A stretch of 64,000 nt of DNA from Isoetes taiwanensis (GCA_021234155.1 JAJEKV010000006.1:28316271-28380270); one strand, 5' to 3'. Shown: positions 10,433-21,139, counted from the first letter of the stretch. Notes: generated by a model not told the origin, from the sequence alone. Made by a program: numbers and translations.

Positions 10433-10990
10433 ATATTCCTAAATTGTTAGAACTTGTAGGCAGGCTGCTTATTATTTGTTGGCATATCTCCTCCTCCATA
10501 CTGTACAAGTTGTCTTTTACTAAAGTCATATGAAATTTGCCAAGCCTAACAAGGTGGCTATATAGTATAGCCAATGGCTTGTCGTGAAGAAGTTGAAAAG
10601 TTAATTCTTCTTCCAATTATTTGTAATAGTATCCAGAAAGTATGACCTCACCAATTCCGAAAACATTGCCCCAGCCATCTTCATAATCATCTAGTAATGT
10701 GTTCTTTGGCTCAATTTATTTCAGGATATAAAAGTCTACATCATCTTCGTTGCCTTCTTTGGCATTTACTGCAAAATTTATTCCCTACTTCTATAGTAGA
10801 ACTGATCAGTTCATGGTCACCATCATCTTCACTATCTATCTCTTCATCTTCAGACTTAACCTCATTTTCAAGAATTTCTTGCATGGGGGCTTTTTTTGGA
10901 ACCAACTCATTTATTTCTCAATCTTCTATACAAGATTTAGTGTTGCAGGAATTCCACATTGCTTGCTAGTGAGACATGCAAAAATATGAC
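10433..10990 (-). pseudogene. decayed coding fragment with an acidic linker, family unknown
   Basis: On minus, a region rich in Glu and Asp (SEDEEIDSEDDGDHEL) is followed, after a one-base frame change, by NEDDVDFYILK, a stop, IEPKNTLLDDYEDGWGNVF, then VILSGYYYK, a stop, and LHDKPLAILYSHLVRLGKF. The two stops and the shift show decay, but the composition and hydrophobic pattern look like real protein. Similar DVDFY...YSHLV arrangements occur, as far as I recall, in repeat-associated plant proteins, but I cannot name the family. Confidence 0.4.
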
Positions 10991-11600
10991 AAAAGTTCTA
11001 TGTGCAACCTTCAAAGGACTTTCTCTATTAGAAGACCCGATGCAATGAATTTTAGTTGTGCCTTCGAGAGTTTGAGCATCATACCTTTCTGATCTATTCA
11101 GATTTTGAGGATCGATTTCCCAAGAAAAACCTGCAAGCAGCAAGTGTTGTACGTGTTGTAGGTGCTTAAGTGTTGTAAGTGTTGTTAAGGTAAATATTTC
11201 AACAAGAATAAACGAAATAATGTCTAGAATATTACAATTGTACATAAATGGAATTTTATATGTATAAAACTATTTAATTATTACAAACCATCCATAAAAT
11301 ACATGTAATATAACTTCTATAAAATACAGATATAAGTGCTTCAAGTACTTACAAGTACCTATGTATGTCAATATCGGGCTCTTGGTGAAGAGTTCATTTA
11401 GAAATCGAACCACATCTGTAGCACACTGGAGTTTTCTCCCATCATACTTGAGTTGTTCCTTTGTGAGAAATCTTTTCACCACTCCCCTTTAACTATCATG
11501 CTCACCTTTTCCAAGTGACCTGCCAAAAAAATTTCAAATAATCTCCTTCCCATGATCTCTGTACTACCTACCCAAAAAATAGAATGGTATATAAATACCA
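10991..11600. other. intergenic, AT-rich
   Basis: No supported gene. A short run of GTTGTA-type repeats (11146-11190) is the only structure I see. Confidence 0.4.
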
Positions 11601-11615
11601 TTTGCCTCCAATTAA

Positions 11616-11885
11616 GTGGCACGTTTTAAGAGGCAATGCTGTACAAATTCGGTACTGGTAAGCATAGCAAGTGGGGCAATTCGCCATATGAAAGGAAGAA
11701 GAGTGAGTTTTGACATCTCATTGAGCAAGGAAAAGTTGAACATGGGAGCCGAAGTCATGGACATTGGCAAATACGATCTCATCATCAGTATGGAATCCTT
11801 AAAGTCGGCTAAAGCAATGATCGATTGTGATAAACATGAGACATCAATCATGATGCCTAATGGTAAACGTTTTTTAGTCAGGTAA
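11616..11885 (+). pseudogene. aspartic protease fragment of a chromodomain gypsy element
   Basis: The 89-codon frame contains VMDIGKYDLIISMESLKSAK, matching the conserved end of plant chromovirus proteases (normally DVILGMDWL-like), then MIDCDKHETSIMMPNGKR, the following beta strand. The catalytic Asp-Ser-Gly part is not visible upstream. It is the first recognisable piece of the plus-strand gypsy relic that runs to about 14.7 kb. Confidence 0.7.
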
Positions 11886-11939
11886 GAAAATTGTTTTAAT
11901 AGTGCAGTGCATGTCAATAAAACAATTGCTAAATGCATC

Positions 11940-12800
11940 ATTGAGGATGATATTGAATATATCCTTAGACTAGAAGCCGTTGACCCATACCAAAAGAATA
12001 AAAAGATCAAAGCAATTACCCAAAGCAATTTCCAAATAAATTAAAGAATTTCATGACCTATTTCTGGATGAAAACTGAGAACTGCTGCCCTATAGAGGTG
12101 TGGAGTGCAAAACCCCTATAGGATGAGCACCACAGAGCTAGCAGAGCTCAAAAAGCATTTGCAAGGATTATTAGAGTTTGGGTTCATTAGACCAAGCGTA
12201 ACACCCTTTGGGACACCCTCTTCGTGAAGAAGAAAGAAGAAAGTCTTAGTATGTGCATTGATTATCATCAGCTCAAGAATCAAACGATAAAGAACAAATA
12301 TGCATTGCCAAGAGCCGACGACTAATGGACTAGCTCCAAGGAGCAAAATTCTTCTCCAAAATTGATCTGAAGTCTGGCTACCATCAAATAAGAATGAATG
12401 AGAAGAATATTCGTAGAACCGCCTTTAAAATGCGGTGAGTTCACAGTCATGTCCTTTGGCTTATCGGATGCCCCAACCACATTTATGCGCTTAACGATTA
12501 TCATCATATTTTTCGAGGACATTCTAATCTATAGCAAATCTATGGAAGAACATGTGGAACATTTAAAGAGGGTTTTATAAGAGCTAAGGCAACATCGTTT
12601 ATATACTAAGCTCTCAAAGTGTCACTTTGCAATAGATAGAGTGCAATATTTGGGGTATGAGGTCACAATAGAGGGAGTCTCCATTGACCCAGCAAAAATA
12701 GAAGCTTTAGGAGACTGGCCAGCACCAAAGAATGTCTCCAAAGTGAGAAGCATTCTTAGCTTAGCAGACTGCTACTGAAAATTTGTAAAGGATTCGCTTG
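11940..12800 (+). pseudogene. reverse transcriptase of the chromodomain gypsy relic
   Basis: Scattered frames give [18 protein letters not shown] and MSFGLSDAPTTFMRL, hallmark RT blocks. The catalytic core reads FFEDILIYSKS at about 12509-12541, where gypsy elements have the YxDDIL-type core, so the first catalytic Asp is replaced by Glu. HRLYTKLSKCHF and QYLGYEVT follow (the LKxxKCxF and FLGxxV motifs). Many stops interrupt. Confidence 0.8.
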
Positions 12801-12899
12801 GTGGTCATCCTCTTTATCGGACTTCACTAAGAATAAGAAAGTAAAGGATTGGGTGGCACATTGATGAGAGAACATTCAAGCTTCATTCGGAAAGCTATG

Positions 12900-14445
12900 A
12901 CAACAACATCAATGCTCACCCTACCAGATCCAAACAAGAATAAGCTAATAGCAACTGATGCAAGTAAACTAGCAACGGGTGGAATCCTCATGCAAGAAGG
13001 AAGAGTAGTAGCCTAAAGACTCTGAATGACACCGAATAATGTTAGCCAACGCATGATCAGGAACTCCTAGCCATTGTAAAAGCTCTTCGAAGCACTATTT
13101 GCATAGTAGAAAACTTTAGTTGGATGCTGACCACTAAAGCCTCCATACCGCAACCATTCCTCAATTTGAGACAAAGACACTGGATGAAATTTTGCGAAGA
13201 ATATGACTTCGAGATAGTTTATAAGCCAGGTAAATTAAATGTGGTTGCGGATGCACTTTTTCGACGATTATTGGAGACTTGAGTGCATTGCAATGCCATC
13301 TCCACTTTGCCTAGTGAATTTGGAAAAAAAAATTGAAGAGGTTTTATCCCTCAAGCAAAGAATTCAAGGAAGTATGGGCTTGTCTTCACATGGAAGCAAG
13401 GACAGTTAAAGAAAGGGAAGCTTATAAAATATACAAAAAGAAGGAAATCTTTTATATCACAAGGACAAACTTTGCATCCCAGAGGCTTCATGATACTCAT
13501 AATAGCCCAATAGCCATCCGCGCATGATTCGTAAAAACTTATTTCAAGATAAGAGATAGTTACTTTTGGCCTGGCATGAAGAGGGACATTGCCAATAACA
13601 TTTGTAGTGTCAATTATATTAGCAAATGAAAGTGGAGCAACTCTGAATTTCGGAAACTTTGGAACCATTGGCAGTGCCAAACGCCAAATGGGAAGTTGCG
13701 AGCATGGATTCTATAACCAGGCTTTCAAGAACAGTAAGGGGTCATGATACCTTAATGCGGCCTTGCTTTTCGCAAAGGAACTATTCAGATTGCACGTGAT
13801 CCCAAGAGAAATCATCTCTGACAGAGACCCCAAATTCATAAGTGCCTTCTGGAAGAACTTCTTCAACACGATCCAGACAAAGTTATCCATGAGTACAACA
13901 TATCATCCCCAATCTGATGGGCATACGAAACGTACATGTTGAGGAACTATGTATGGAATAAGCAGTTACAATGAGGTGACTACATTTACTTGCTAGAGTT
14001 TATATATAATAGTACCAAGCAAGAATCCTTGCAAATGTCCTCCTTCATGACAAATAATGGTTATCAATGCTTAACACTAGACACTTGGCATAATCCACTG
14101 TCCAAGGTAGAAGTTTCTCAACAAATATTGATGGATATGTGGTAGAAATTTCTCAACAAATATTGATGGATATACACTATTGGTCGAATAAGTTTGAGGC
14201 TATCTTTTGGCAGCAAGAAGTCGACAAAAGAGCGTAGCCGATAAGCACAGAACCGAAAGAAAATTCAAAGTAAGGGATAATGTTAGCTTACCCCAAAGTG
14301 GATGGGACCATTCAAAATCATTCAAAGGATAGGTAACCAATCCTATAAATTGGATCTTCCTGCACACTTGAAAGTTCATAAAGTCTTTCATGTAACCTGC
14401 TAAAAAAGCACATTTCCAATCCAGAGGAGATATTGGAGACATCAA
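12900..14445 (+). pseudogene. RNase H and integrase of the chromodomain gypsy relic
   Basis: RNase H traces are QELLAIVKALRS and the end EYDFEIVYKPGKLNVVADAL, a typical DxxxRxxN-VADALSR motif. The integrase follows at 13.3-14.0 kb: LHVIPREIISDRDPKFIS (second catalytic Asp) and MSTTYHPQSDGHTKRT, close to the conserved YHPQTDGQTER. A beta-rich end lies near 14270-14400. The frame is broken repeatedly. From 13217 on, this sequence is repeated 2416 bp downstream. Confidence 0.8.
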
Positions 14446-14459
14446 CCTTATTAAAAATG

Positions 14460-14662
14460 ACCAACGAACAACTTGAGATTGTTCTGGAAGCTCTTCTTGA
14501 TAAACCATATAAAAAACAAGAAGATCTCAATTCCTCCAATATTTGATTGTGGACATACTTGCCAGTGGAAGACATGACATGGGTATCTAAATCTAACCTT
14601 GAAAAGTAGTACCCACGGTTTATAGAGCAATGCAAAGAACAACTCGCCACCAACATCGTCGA
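14460..14662 (+). pseudogene. chromodomain-like C-terminus of the gypsy relic (copy 1)
   Basis: The frame reads TNEQLEIVLEALLDKPY and, further on, YLPVEDMTWVSKSDLEK, which has the W-x-P/L...TW pattern of the chromodomains that end chromovirus integrases and guide insertion to chromatin. A stop follows directly, then YPRFMEQCKEQL. The second copy is at 16841-17049. Confidence 0.6.
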
Positions 14663-14739
14663 CAACGATAAGGCAATGTGAGTGCATGCATTCAACAGTG
14701 ATTCGACACGGACGAGTCAAAGATGCATGTAGGATACGC

Positions 14740-15632
14740 ATGTGATCATAGGTGATGATGGGATCATCTCTAATGTTCCCTAAGCCATGATGTCATGCCT
14801 ATAGCTTAAGCAGACATGCATGAGTCCTAAAACAGGGATTATGGATAGCTGCATGAAAGGGAACCACCTGGAATCCATAGCCATTATGGAGGACAAGCCA
14901 CCTCCTACGCCAAGGGTGACAAAGGGTGTAGGCATTAGATATGTGGGCATGATAGGTATCTTACATGCATGTAGTATAAGATAATATAAATTAAATGAGG
15001 AGTGGACCATTAGAACTACAAATTATCAATTAAATTAATATGATGTGCTTTTGCAGGTGATATGCTTTGCCAGTTCATGAAAGGGTATATTTGTTACATA
15101 AGATTTAGAAGGTTAAGGGCCAGTATTGTATGATATTAGGTATAGGAAATAGGCAAAATGGAATCTTTAGGGTTCCTGTATTAGCAGAGGTTTCTGGTTG
15201 GGGTCGAGAAGGCACAACCATGGTTCGATGCCGGCGGTCGAAATCAGAAGGTAAGCCTTTCTGTTTTTGTGTAAGCTCATCTGTGTACATGGCAAAGCCG
15301 ACATTCTTGGACTGTATAAAGCTGGAGTTTGGAGGCGTCTGCACATCAAAGTTGAGCTTGTGTTTTTGTGTCTGCATTATTCTTCCTTGTTAGCAAAGCA
15401 TAGCAGTATGTATGAGGAGGGACGCGAGGAGGGCTGGCCGCCATGGTATAAATGTCCAAGCCGACTCTGGTTCAGGGAATCCAATGTGGAGACAGGCAGG
15501 CATGCTCTTGAGGAAGAGCATGCAGGCCTGTTAGATGTTAGTGTGACTTTGAGCATAGCTGGAATGGATGCACCAGCTGAGTTCTATGAGATGCTTGTTG
15601 AGTTCTGTGAAAAGGACTGCAATGCAGGTGCT
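14740..15632 (+). pseudogene. 5' part of the Rep-like (Replitron-type) gene, duplicate copy cut by the tandem junction
   Basis: An open stretch near 14815-14985 (MDSCMKGNHLESIAIMEDK, then PPPTPRVTKGVG) ends in AT-rich sequence, and a good 3' splice site lies at about 15041-15057 (TGTGCTTTTGCAG). Further on, about 15480-15632 codes for GRHALEEEHAGLLDVSVTLS, then AGMDAPAEFYEMLVEF and CEKDCNAGAV. It is the start of the Rep-like domain, but the duplication junction at 15633 switches the frame back into gypsy RNase H. The hydrophobic strand DVSVTLSIAG may correspond to the first conserved Rep motif. Intron placement is an inference. Confidence 0.55.
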
Positions 15633-17060
15633 GTTTATAAGCTAGGTAAATTAAATGTGGTTGCTGATGCACTTTTTCGACGATTATTGGAGACTTGAGT
15701 GCATTGCAATGCCATCTCCACTTTGCCCAGTGAATTTGGAAAAAAGATTGAAGAGGTTTTACCCCTCAAGCAAAGAATTCAAGGAAGTATGGGTTTGTCT
15801 TCACATGGAAGCAAGGACAGTTAAAGAAAGGAAAGCTTATAAAATATACAAAAAGGAAGGCAATCTTTTATATCACAAGGACAAACTTTGCATCCCAGAG
15901 GCTTCATGATACTCATAATAGCCCAATTGCCGTCCGCACATGATTCGTAAAAACTTATTACAAGATAAGAGATAGTTACTTTTGGCCTGGCATGAAGAGG
16001 GACATTGCCAATAACATTTGTAGTGTCAATTATATTAGCAAATGAAAGTGCGAAAACTCCGAATTCTGGGAACTTTAAACCATTGGTAGTGCCAAACGCC
16101 AAATGGGAAGTTGCGAGCATGGATTCTATAACCGGACTTTCAAGAACAGTAAGGGGTCATGACACCTTAATGCGGCCTTGCTTTTTGCAAAGGAAATATT
16201 CAGATTGCACGTGATGCCAAGGGAAATCATCTTTGACAGAGACCCTAAATTCATAAGTGCCTTCTGAAAGAACTTTTTCAACACGATCCAGACAAAGTTA
16301 TCCATGAGTACAACATATCATCCCCAATCTGATGGGCAGACGAAATTACAAATCGGATATTAAAAGACATGTTGAGGAACTATGTATGGAATAAGCAGTT
16401 ATAATGGGGTGACTACATTTACTTGTAGAGTTTATATATAATAGTACCAAGCAAGAATTCTTGCAAATGTCCTCCTTCATGACAAATAATGGTTATCAAT
16501 GCGTAACACTAGACACTTGGCATAATCCACTGTCCAGGTAGAAGTTTCTCAACAAATATTGATGGATATGCAACTATTGGTCGAAGAAGTTTGAGGCTAT
16601 CTCTTGGCAGCAAGAAGTCGACGAAAGAGCGTAGCCGATAAGCACAGAACCGAAAGAAAATTCAAAGTAAGGGATAATGTTAGCTTACCCCAAAGTGGAT
16701 GGGACCATTCAAAATCATTCAAAGGATAGGTAACCAATCCTATAAATTGGAATTTCTTGCACACTTGAAAGTTCATAAAGTCTTCCATCTAACCTGCTAA
16801 AAAAGCACACTTCCGATCCAGAGGAGATATTGGAGACACCACCAACGAACAACTTGAGATTGTTCTGGAAGCTCTTCTTGATAAACCATATAAAAAACAA
16901 GAAGATCTCAATTCCTCCAATATTTGGTTGTGGACATACTTGCCAGTGGAAGACATGACATGGGTATCTAAATCTGACCTTGAAAAGTAGTACCCACGGT
17001 TTATGGAGCAATGCAAAGAACAACTCGCCATCAACATCGTCGACAACGATAAGGCAATGT
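15633..17060 (+). pseudogene. second copy of gypsy RNase H end, integrase and chromodomain
   Basis: This is the gypsy part of duplication unit 2. It repeats YKLGKLNVVADAL at the start, the integrase core (TTYHPQSDGQTK near 16312-16347, where Q replaces the H of copy 1) and the chromodomain (16841-17049). Unit 2 retains a few bases lost from unit 1 around 16347, so each copy preserves some ancestral sequence. Stops and frameshifts abound. Confidence 0.8.
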
Positions 17061-17842
17061 GAGTGCATGGATTCAACAATGATTCGACACGGACGAGTCA
17101 AAGATGCATGTAGGATACACATGTGATCATAGGCGATGATGGGATCATCTTTAATGTTCCCTAAGCCATGATGGCATGCCTATAGCTTAAGCAGACGTGC
17201 ATGAGTCCTAAAACAGGGATTATGGATAGCTGCATGAAAGGGAACCACCTGGAATCCATAGCCATTATGGAGGACAAGCCACCTCCTACGCCAAGGGCGA
17301 CAAAGGGTGTAGGCATTAGACATGTGGGCATGATAGATATCTTACATGCATGTAGTATAAGATAATATAAATTAAATAAGGAGTGGACCATTAGAACCAC
17401 AGATTATAAATTAAATTAATATGATGTGCTTTTGCAGGTCATATGCTTTGCCAGTTCATGAAAGGGTATATTTGTTACATAGGATTTAGAAGGTTAAAGG
17501 CCAGTATTGTATGATATTAGGTATAGGAAATAGGCAAAATGGAATCTTTAGGGTTCCTATTTTAGCGGAGGTTTGTGGTTGGGGTCGAGAAGGCACAGCC
17601 ATGGTTCGATGCCGGGGTCGAAATCAGAAAGTAAGGCTTTCTATTTTTGTGTAAGCCCATCTGTTTACATGGCAAAGCCGACATTCTTGGACTGTATAAA
17701 GCTGGAGTTTGGAGGTGTCTGCACATCAAAGTTGAGCTTGTGTTTTTGTGTATGCATTATTCTTCCTTGTTAGCAAAGCATAGCAGTGTGTATGAGGAGG
17801 GACGCGAGGAGGGCTGGCCGCCATGGTATAAATACCCAAGCT

Positions 17843-18773
17843 GACTCTGGTTCAGGGAAATCTAATGTGGAGACAGGCAGGCATGCTCTTGAGGCAGAGC
17901 ATGCAACCCTGTTAGATATTAGTGTAACTTTGAGCATAGCTGGAATGGATGCACCAGCTGAGAGATGCTTGTTGAGTTCTGTGAGAAGGACTGCAATGCA
18001 GGTGCTGTTGTAGCAGAGAAGGGTAGTGATCTAGATCACTTACATTTTCAATGCGTCTTCAGGCTTTGCTTGAACCCTCCCAGACTTGTAAATTTGGCCA
18101 TAAAGAGGAGATTTGGCTGGGGGTTTAAGAAGCCAGTTGATGTTATTCTTGTGTTTAAGGCGTTGAAGGACACTAGGTTGCATTTTTTTGAGGATCTAAT
18201 TGCCTATTGCATGAAGACATTGGTAAGCCACACTTCAGACTGCATACTAAGAATGTTTCAGAGCGACAACTGGACATGGGCAAGGATTTGTACTTGTTGT
18301 ATGGTGCTGGTGATGTTAAACATGTGGTTGTCTTGGATAACAAGAACAGTTTGAAGAGCACTTCACTTCGTGAACTACCATGGAGGAAGGCCGCTTAGTG
18401 CAAGCCTTGTCTATACAATAGCCCGTATGCCTATACCTGGCAAGTTCAGCTTGTCAACCAGCTAGATACTCCCTGCAAACATTGCCTTCATTTCTGAGCA
18501 TCGAGTTAAGGCTGCTTATCTGACCTTAAATCCCAAAGTGGCCATGCCTAGTACATCAGGTGTGTTCTGTATGGCATCTCAGCTGAGATGGAGCCCATCC
18601 AATGGATTGGGAAAGGGCGCAAATGCTATTGGGATGAGGCTAGCACACCTGAAGATATGGACGAGAATTTTGTTGAGGGTCATGATGAGTACATGCCTAA
18701 AGTTCTGCCTGACATGCCTAGGACTTCCTACATTTCTTTGGATACCACTGACTATACAATGGCTATTGGCTAA
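17843..18773 (+). pseudogene. HUH/Y1 Rep-like transposase, probably of a Replitron-type element
   Basis: The frame reads NAGAVVAEKGSDLDHLHFQ, with a His-hydrophobic-His pair at 18037-18045 (the HUH metal-binding motif). After 54 residues comes FEDLIAYCMK, with the candidate catalytic Tyr at 18205-18207 and a Lys three residues on (YxxK). After a one-base shift at about 18216 the protein continues as IGKPHFRLHTKNVSERQLDM, then KDLYLLYGAG and HVVVLDNKNS. EMEPIQWIGKGRKCYWDEAS and a tail to a stop at 18773 follow in another frame. HUH plus a single Tyr and no visible helicase fits Replitrons rather than Helitrons. An 8-base deletion relative to copy 1 (near 17960), the shift and stops near 18400-18500 mark it as inactive. 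An endogenous geminivirus-like Rep is the main alternative, but the sequence after YxxK does not fit one. Confidence 0.6.
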
Positions 18774-18851
18774 GTGTTGGATTGGTAGGGCTATTTGTAA
18801 ATAAGTTTTATTGCTTTTACATCTTCTTTATTTGTTTGCAGTTGTTTCATA

Positions 18852-19343
18852 ATGCTCGACTTAGAGATGGACGTGGATCATGGGACCAGTAGGGCTGCTG
18901 TTGGCAGGCAGCCCATGGCTGATCATAGCAGCAGCCCTGTGGTTGATGTGGGGGGCAGGCCAGCACCTCCTACTGAGGTGATTGACCTCACTAGTGATGA
19001 CAAGAACTTAGCTTCTCCTCCTCAGAGGTCTCCTACACCTGGGCCGACCATCCATGATGTGATACACAATACAATGTCGTCCCCTATTGTCTTCTCTCCA
19101 ATTGGGGAGCGAGTACACGTAGCCTTGGAGGTCGTGTCTTCCATTGTGAACATAAACACCCTTGCCGAGTCAGTGGCGGCTTCTGTTCAACTGTTTAGGA
19201 TGCAATTGGGGCACACTTTTTGCAGCCTTGGAGGATGTCGTGTCATATATGGAATGGGAAGAGGTTCAGGTGAGCCAATCGGAGGGGCAGCATATGCGGG
19301 CACATATAAGCCTGGCAAGGGCCCTTCTCTTTTAGGGAGTTAG
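18852..19343 (+). CDS. hypothetical 163-residue ORF with a SUMO-interaction-like motif, downstream of the Rep-like gene
   Basis: The frame opens just after a good 3' splice site (TTTATTTGTTTGCAG at about 18827-18841), so it may be an exon of the Rep-like gene and the ATG at 18852 may be internal. Residues 1-45 are acidic and rich in Gly, Ser and Pro. EVIDLTSDD at 18975-19001 matches the SUMO-interacting motif (hydrophobic core followed by acidic residues). SPPQRSPTPGPTIHDV follows. The C-terminal third is more hydrophobic. No catalytic motif is seen and I do not recognise the family. Confidence 0.4.
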   Translation: MLDLEMDVDHGTSRAAVGRQPMADHSSSPVVDVGGRPAPPTEVIDLTSDDKNLASPPQRSPTPGPTIHDVIHNTMSSPIVFSPIGERVHVALEVVSSIVNINTLAESVAASVQLFRMQLGHTFCSLGGCRVIYGMGRGSGEPIGGAAYAGTYKPGKGPSLLGS

Positions 19344-19866
19344 GGAGGATTTACACCATGGAGGCACAACGATGTCATGAACAATAATTAGGTGATCATT
19401 TGCTTTCCTGTTTTCTTGTGCTGTTTTTTTTTTTATTGCAGGTGTTTGGCATTATGGAAACTGATAAAACCATAAAAAAATTCCTCATTTTTGCTTGGAA
19501 ACAGTGTGCATACGTGTTTTGGAGAAAAGAAGTTTGTGGTTGTCTGTGTAAAACCAAGGTTCTTTGTGTCTTGTTACTCATTGTGTGCATGATACAAAAA
19601 AAAAAAACTAGTCAAAAGCACGTTTGATTACTTTTTATAGAAATTACATGTTTTGATGATGTTCTTTTGCTTTTGTAATTTGTAATAAAGTTCCTTATAT
19701 CAATGTCATTAAAAGCAGCGTTAATTTCCAGTTATAAAATAAAAAAATGTAGTTTCCATCTTCCAAATGCTTGGCAAAGACATTAGAATCTCATGAAACA
19801 TGGACTCTCTAGTATAATGCAACAACACCGTAGTAATATATTATCTGTTCCAATATTATATGATGA
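19344..19866. other. intergenic after the Rep-like gene
   Basis: A further 3' splice-like site (poly-T then ATTGCAG near 19425-19441) may belong to the same decayed transcript. Otherwise the sequence is AT-rich and I see no gene. Confidence 0.35.
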
Positions 19867-19893
19867 CTAGAAAAATTGCCCAGCACTCTGGGC
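19867..19893 (-). mobile_element. Helitron-like 3' terminus (minus orientation)
   Basis: On minus the sequence is a hairpin, GCCCAGAGTGCTGGGC (6-bp stem), then AATTTTT and CTAG followed by T. Helitrons end in a short GC-rich hairpin followed within about 10 bases by CTRR and insert between A and T, as seen here. The element would extend to higher coordinates; its 5' TC end was not found. Inside (19990-20290) are short direct repeats such as CTACAAGGCCACATT and a repeated ACATATCCCCCTAT block. Confidence 0.4.
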
Positions 19894-20394
19894 TTTTCAT
19901 CAAGCATACATGGCTAAAAAAACTTGTGCCCTTGATGTGAGATGTATCGATGATCATCCCACCATAATATATAGCTTAACAAAAAACAAACATAGACCAA
20001 TTTTTCACACCCCAAAGCTACTACAAAGCCACATTCCTCAAAGCTGCTACAAGGCCACATTTCTCAAAGCTAATAAAGGTTTCATTATTAGGTCCATCCC
20101 CAATGCTAATGCTACTACAAGGCCACATTCATTTAGTAAGCTAATAAAGGTTACAAATTAGGATGCACAAATGCTTGCTACATTCTAGCAAACATGACCA
20201 GAGCTTCCTTGCCATCTGCAATCTGTACGTATCCCCCTATTATAGTGTTTTCATGCAATATGTACATATCCCCCTATCATAGTGCTTGCATGCATACACA
20301 TATCGGCAAACACATTTTCCACAACGATATCGTTATAGTTAGAAAAATTGATGCGTAATAATTTCCCCAATCTGATCGATTATGCCCCTGTTGT

Positions 20395-20750
20395 TTGGCA
20401 TCTCCAAAGGTTGAAAGTGAGTCTCATGCATTTCTAGAATGTCCATCTTATGATCACATTAGGCAGAATTTTGGTATCTCGTGCAATAACTTGCAAGAAC
20501 TACTATGCATTGATCCACGAGTACTTAGTGCATATGTAAAACATGTATACAAGGAAAGAACGGAGGTGATCAAGCTTTACGAACACATGGAAAATCTGCA
20601 AAAACAGGGTGTTTTTAATTTTGATTTTGATTCTTAAAACTGTAGATATGGAATGAGTAGCATCTATGCTAAACCATTGTATCTGTTTTGCCATATAGGC
20701 CTTGTTGGGTCTCAAATGGCATGATTAATAAAGTAAAGTAAAGTAAAGTT
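20395..20750 (+). mobile_element. LINE 3' end with (AAAGT)n tail
   Basis: The frame from 20395 contains ESHAFLECPSYDHIRQNFG, the C-terminal zinc-binding motif of LINE ORF2 proteins (EDE.H.L..CP.Y..IR). It ends at 20637. The following 3' region contains CATATAGGCCTTGTTGGGTC, related to the terminal signature of other LINE copies here, and then a pentanucleotide tail at 20728-20750. The copy is 5'-truncated. Confidence 0.75.
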
Positions 20751-21027
20751 AGATATGTTGATGTGACGTATTTGCTCCAAATTAACAAATGGTTGCTTTG
20801 CTTTATCTTGCCTTGGATATGTATCTCCAACGCACTGTGTGGAAAGGATTGTAGTGATCATTAGTTGTCAAAAGAGTAGCAAAAACAAACCAAAAATGTG
20901 ATCATTTATTGTGGTATATTATTTCTTGAAGTACAAGATAGGGCTGAAGGAATGTACATACCAAACAAAGCAATAAAGGGCTATGTTACATTGCTACTCT
21001 AGGAACCAGTGCCATTTTTCCTGTTAC

Positions 21028-21139
21028 CCTTCTTTCCCTATTAAAATATTGTACAAAAGTTGCCAAGAATGAACTATTTATAGCCTTCTTTCCCTATTAA
21101 AATATTGTACAAAAGTTGCCAAGAATGAACTATTTATAG
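21028..21139. repeat. perfect 56-bp tandem duplication
   Basis: The 56-base block starting CCTTCTTTCCCTATTAAAAT occurs twice without a mismatch (21028-21083, 21084-21139). A second, 32-bp imperfect tandem pair starting CATGTTGAATTACCC lies at 21279-21341. The surrounding 20.75-22.0 kb shows no gene. Confidence 0.9.

Larger units (their letters stand above)
13217..18008 (+). repeat. 2.4-kb direct tandem duplication
   Basis: Unit 1 spans 13217-15632 and unit 2 spans 15633 to about 18008. Unit 2 is a few tens of bases shorter, mainly from small deletions. Each unit starts in the gypsy RNase H end (TTTATAAGC..GGTAAATT) and ends inside the Rep-like gene (GCAATGCAGGTGCTGTT). The three-base GTT occurs at the left edge (13217-13219), the junction (15633-15635) and the right edge (18007-18009), consistent with microhomology at the breakpoint. 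The units are very similar by eye but have clear substitutions and indels. Confidence 0.9.

Noticed and set aside
18037-18216. Endogenous geminivirus Rep
   Set aside because: HUH and YxxK occur there too, but the sequence after YxxK, the splice sites and the lack of a helicase fit a Replitron-type gene better.
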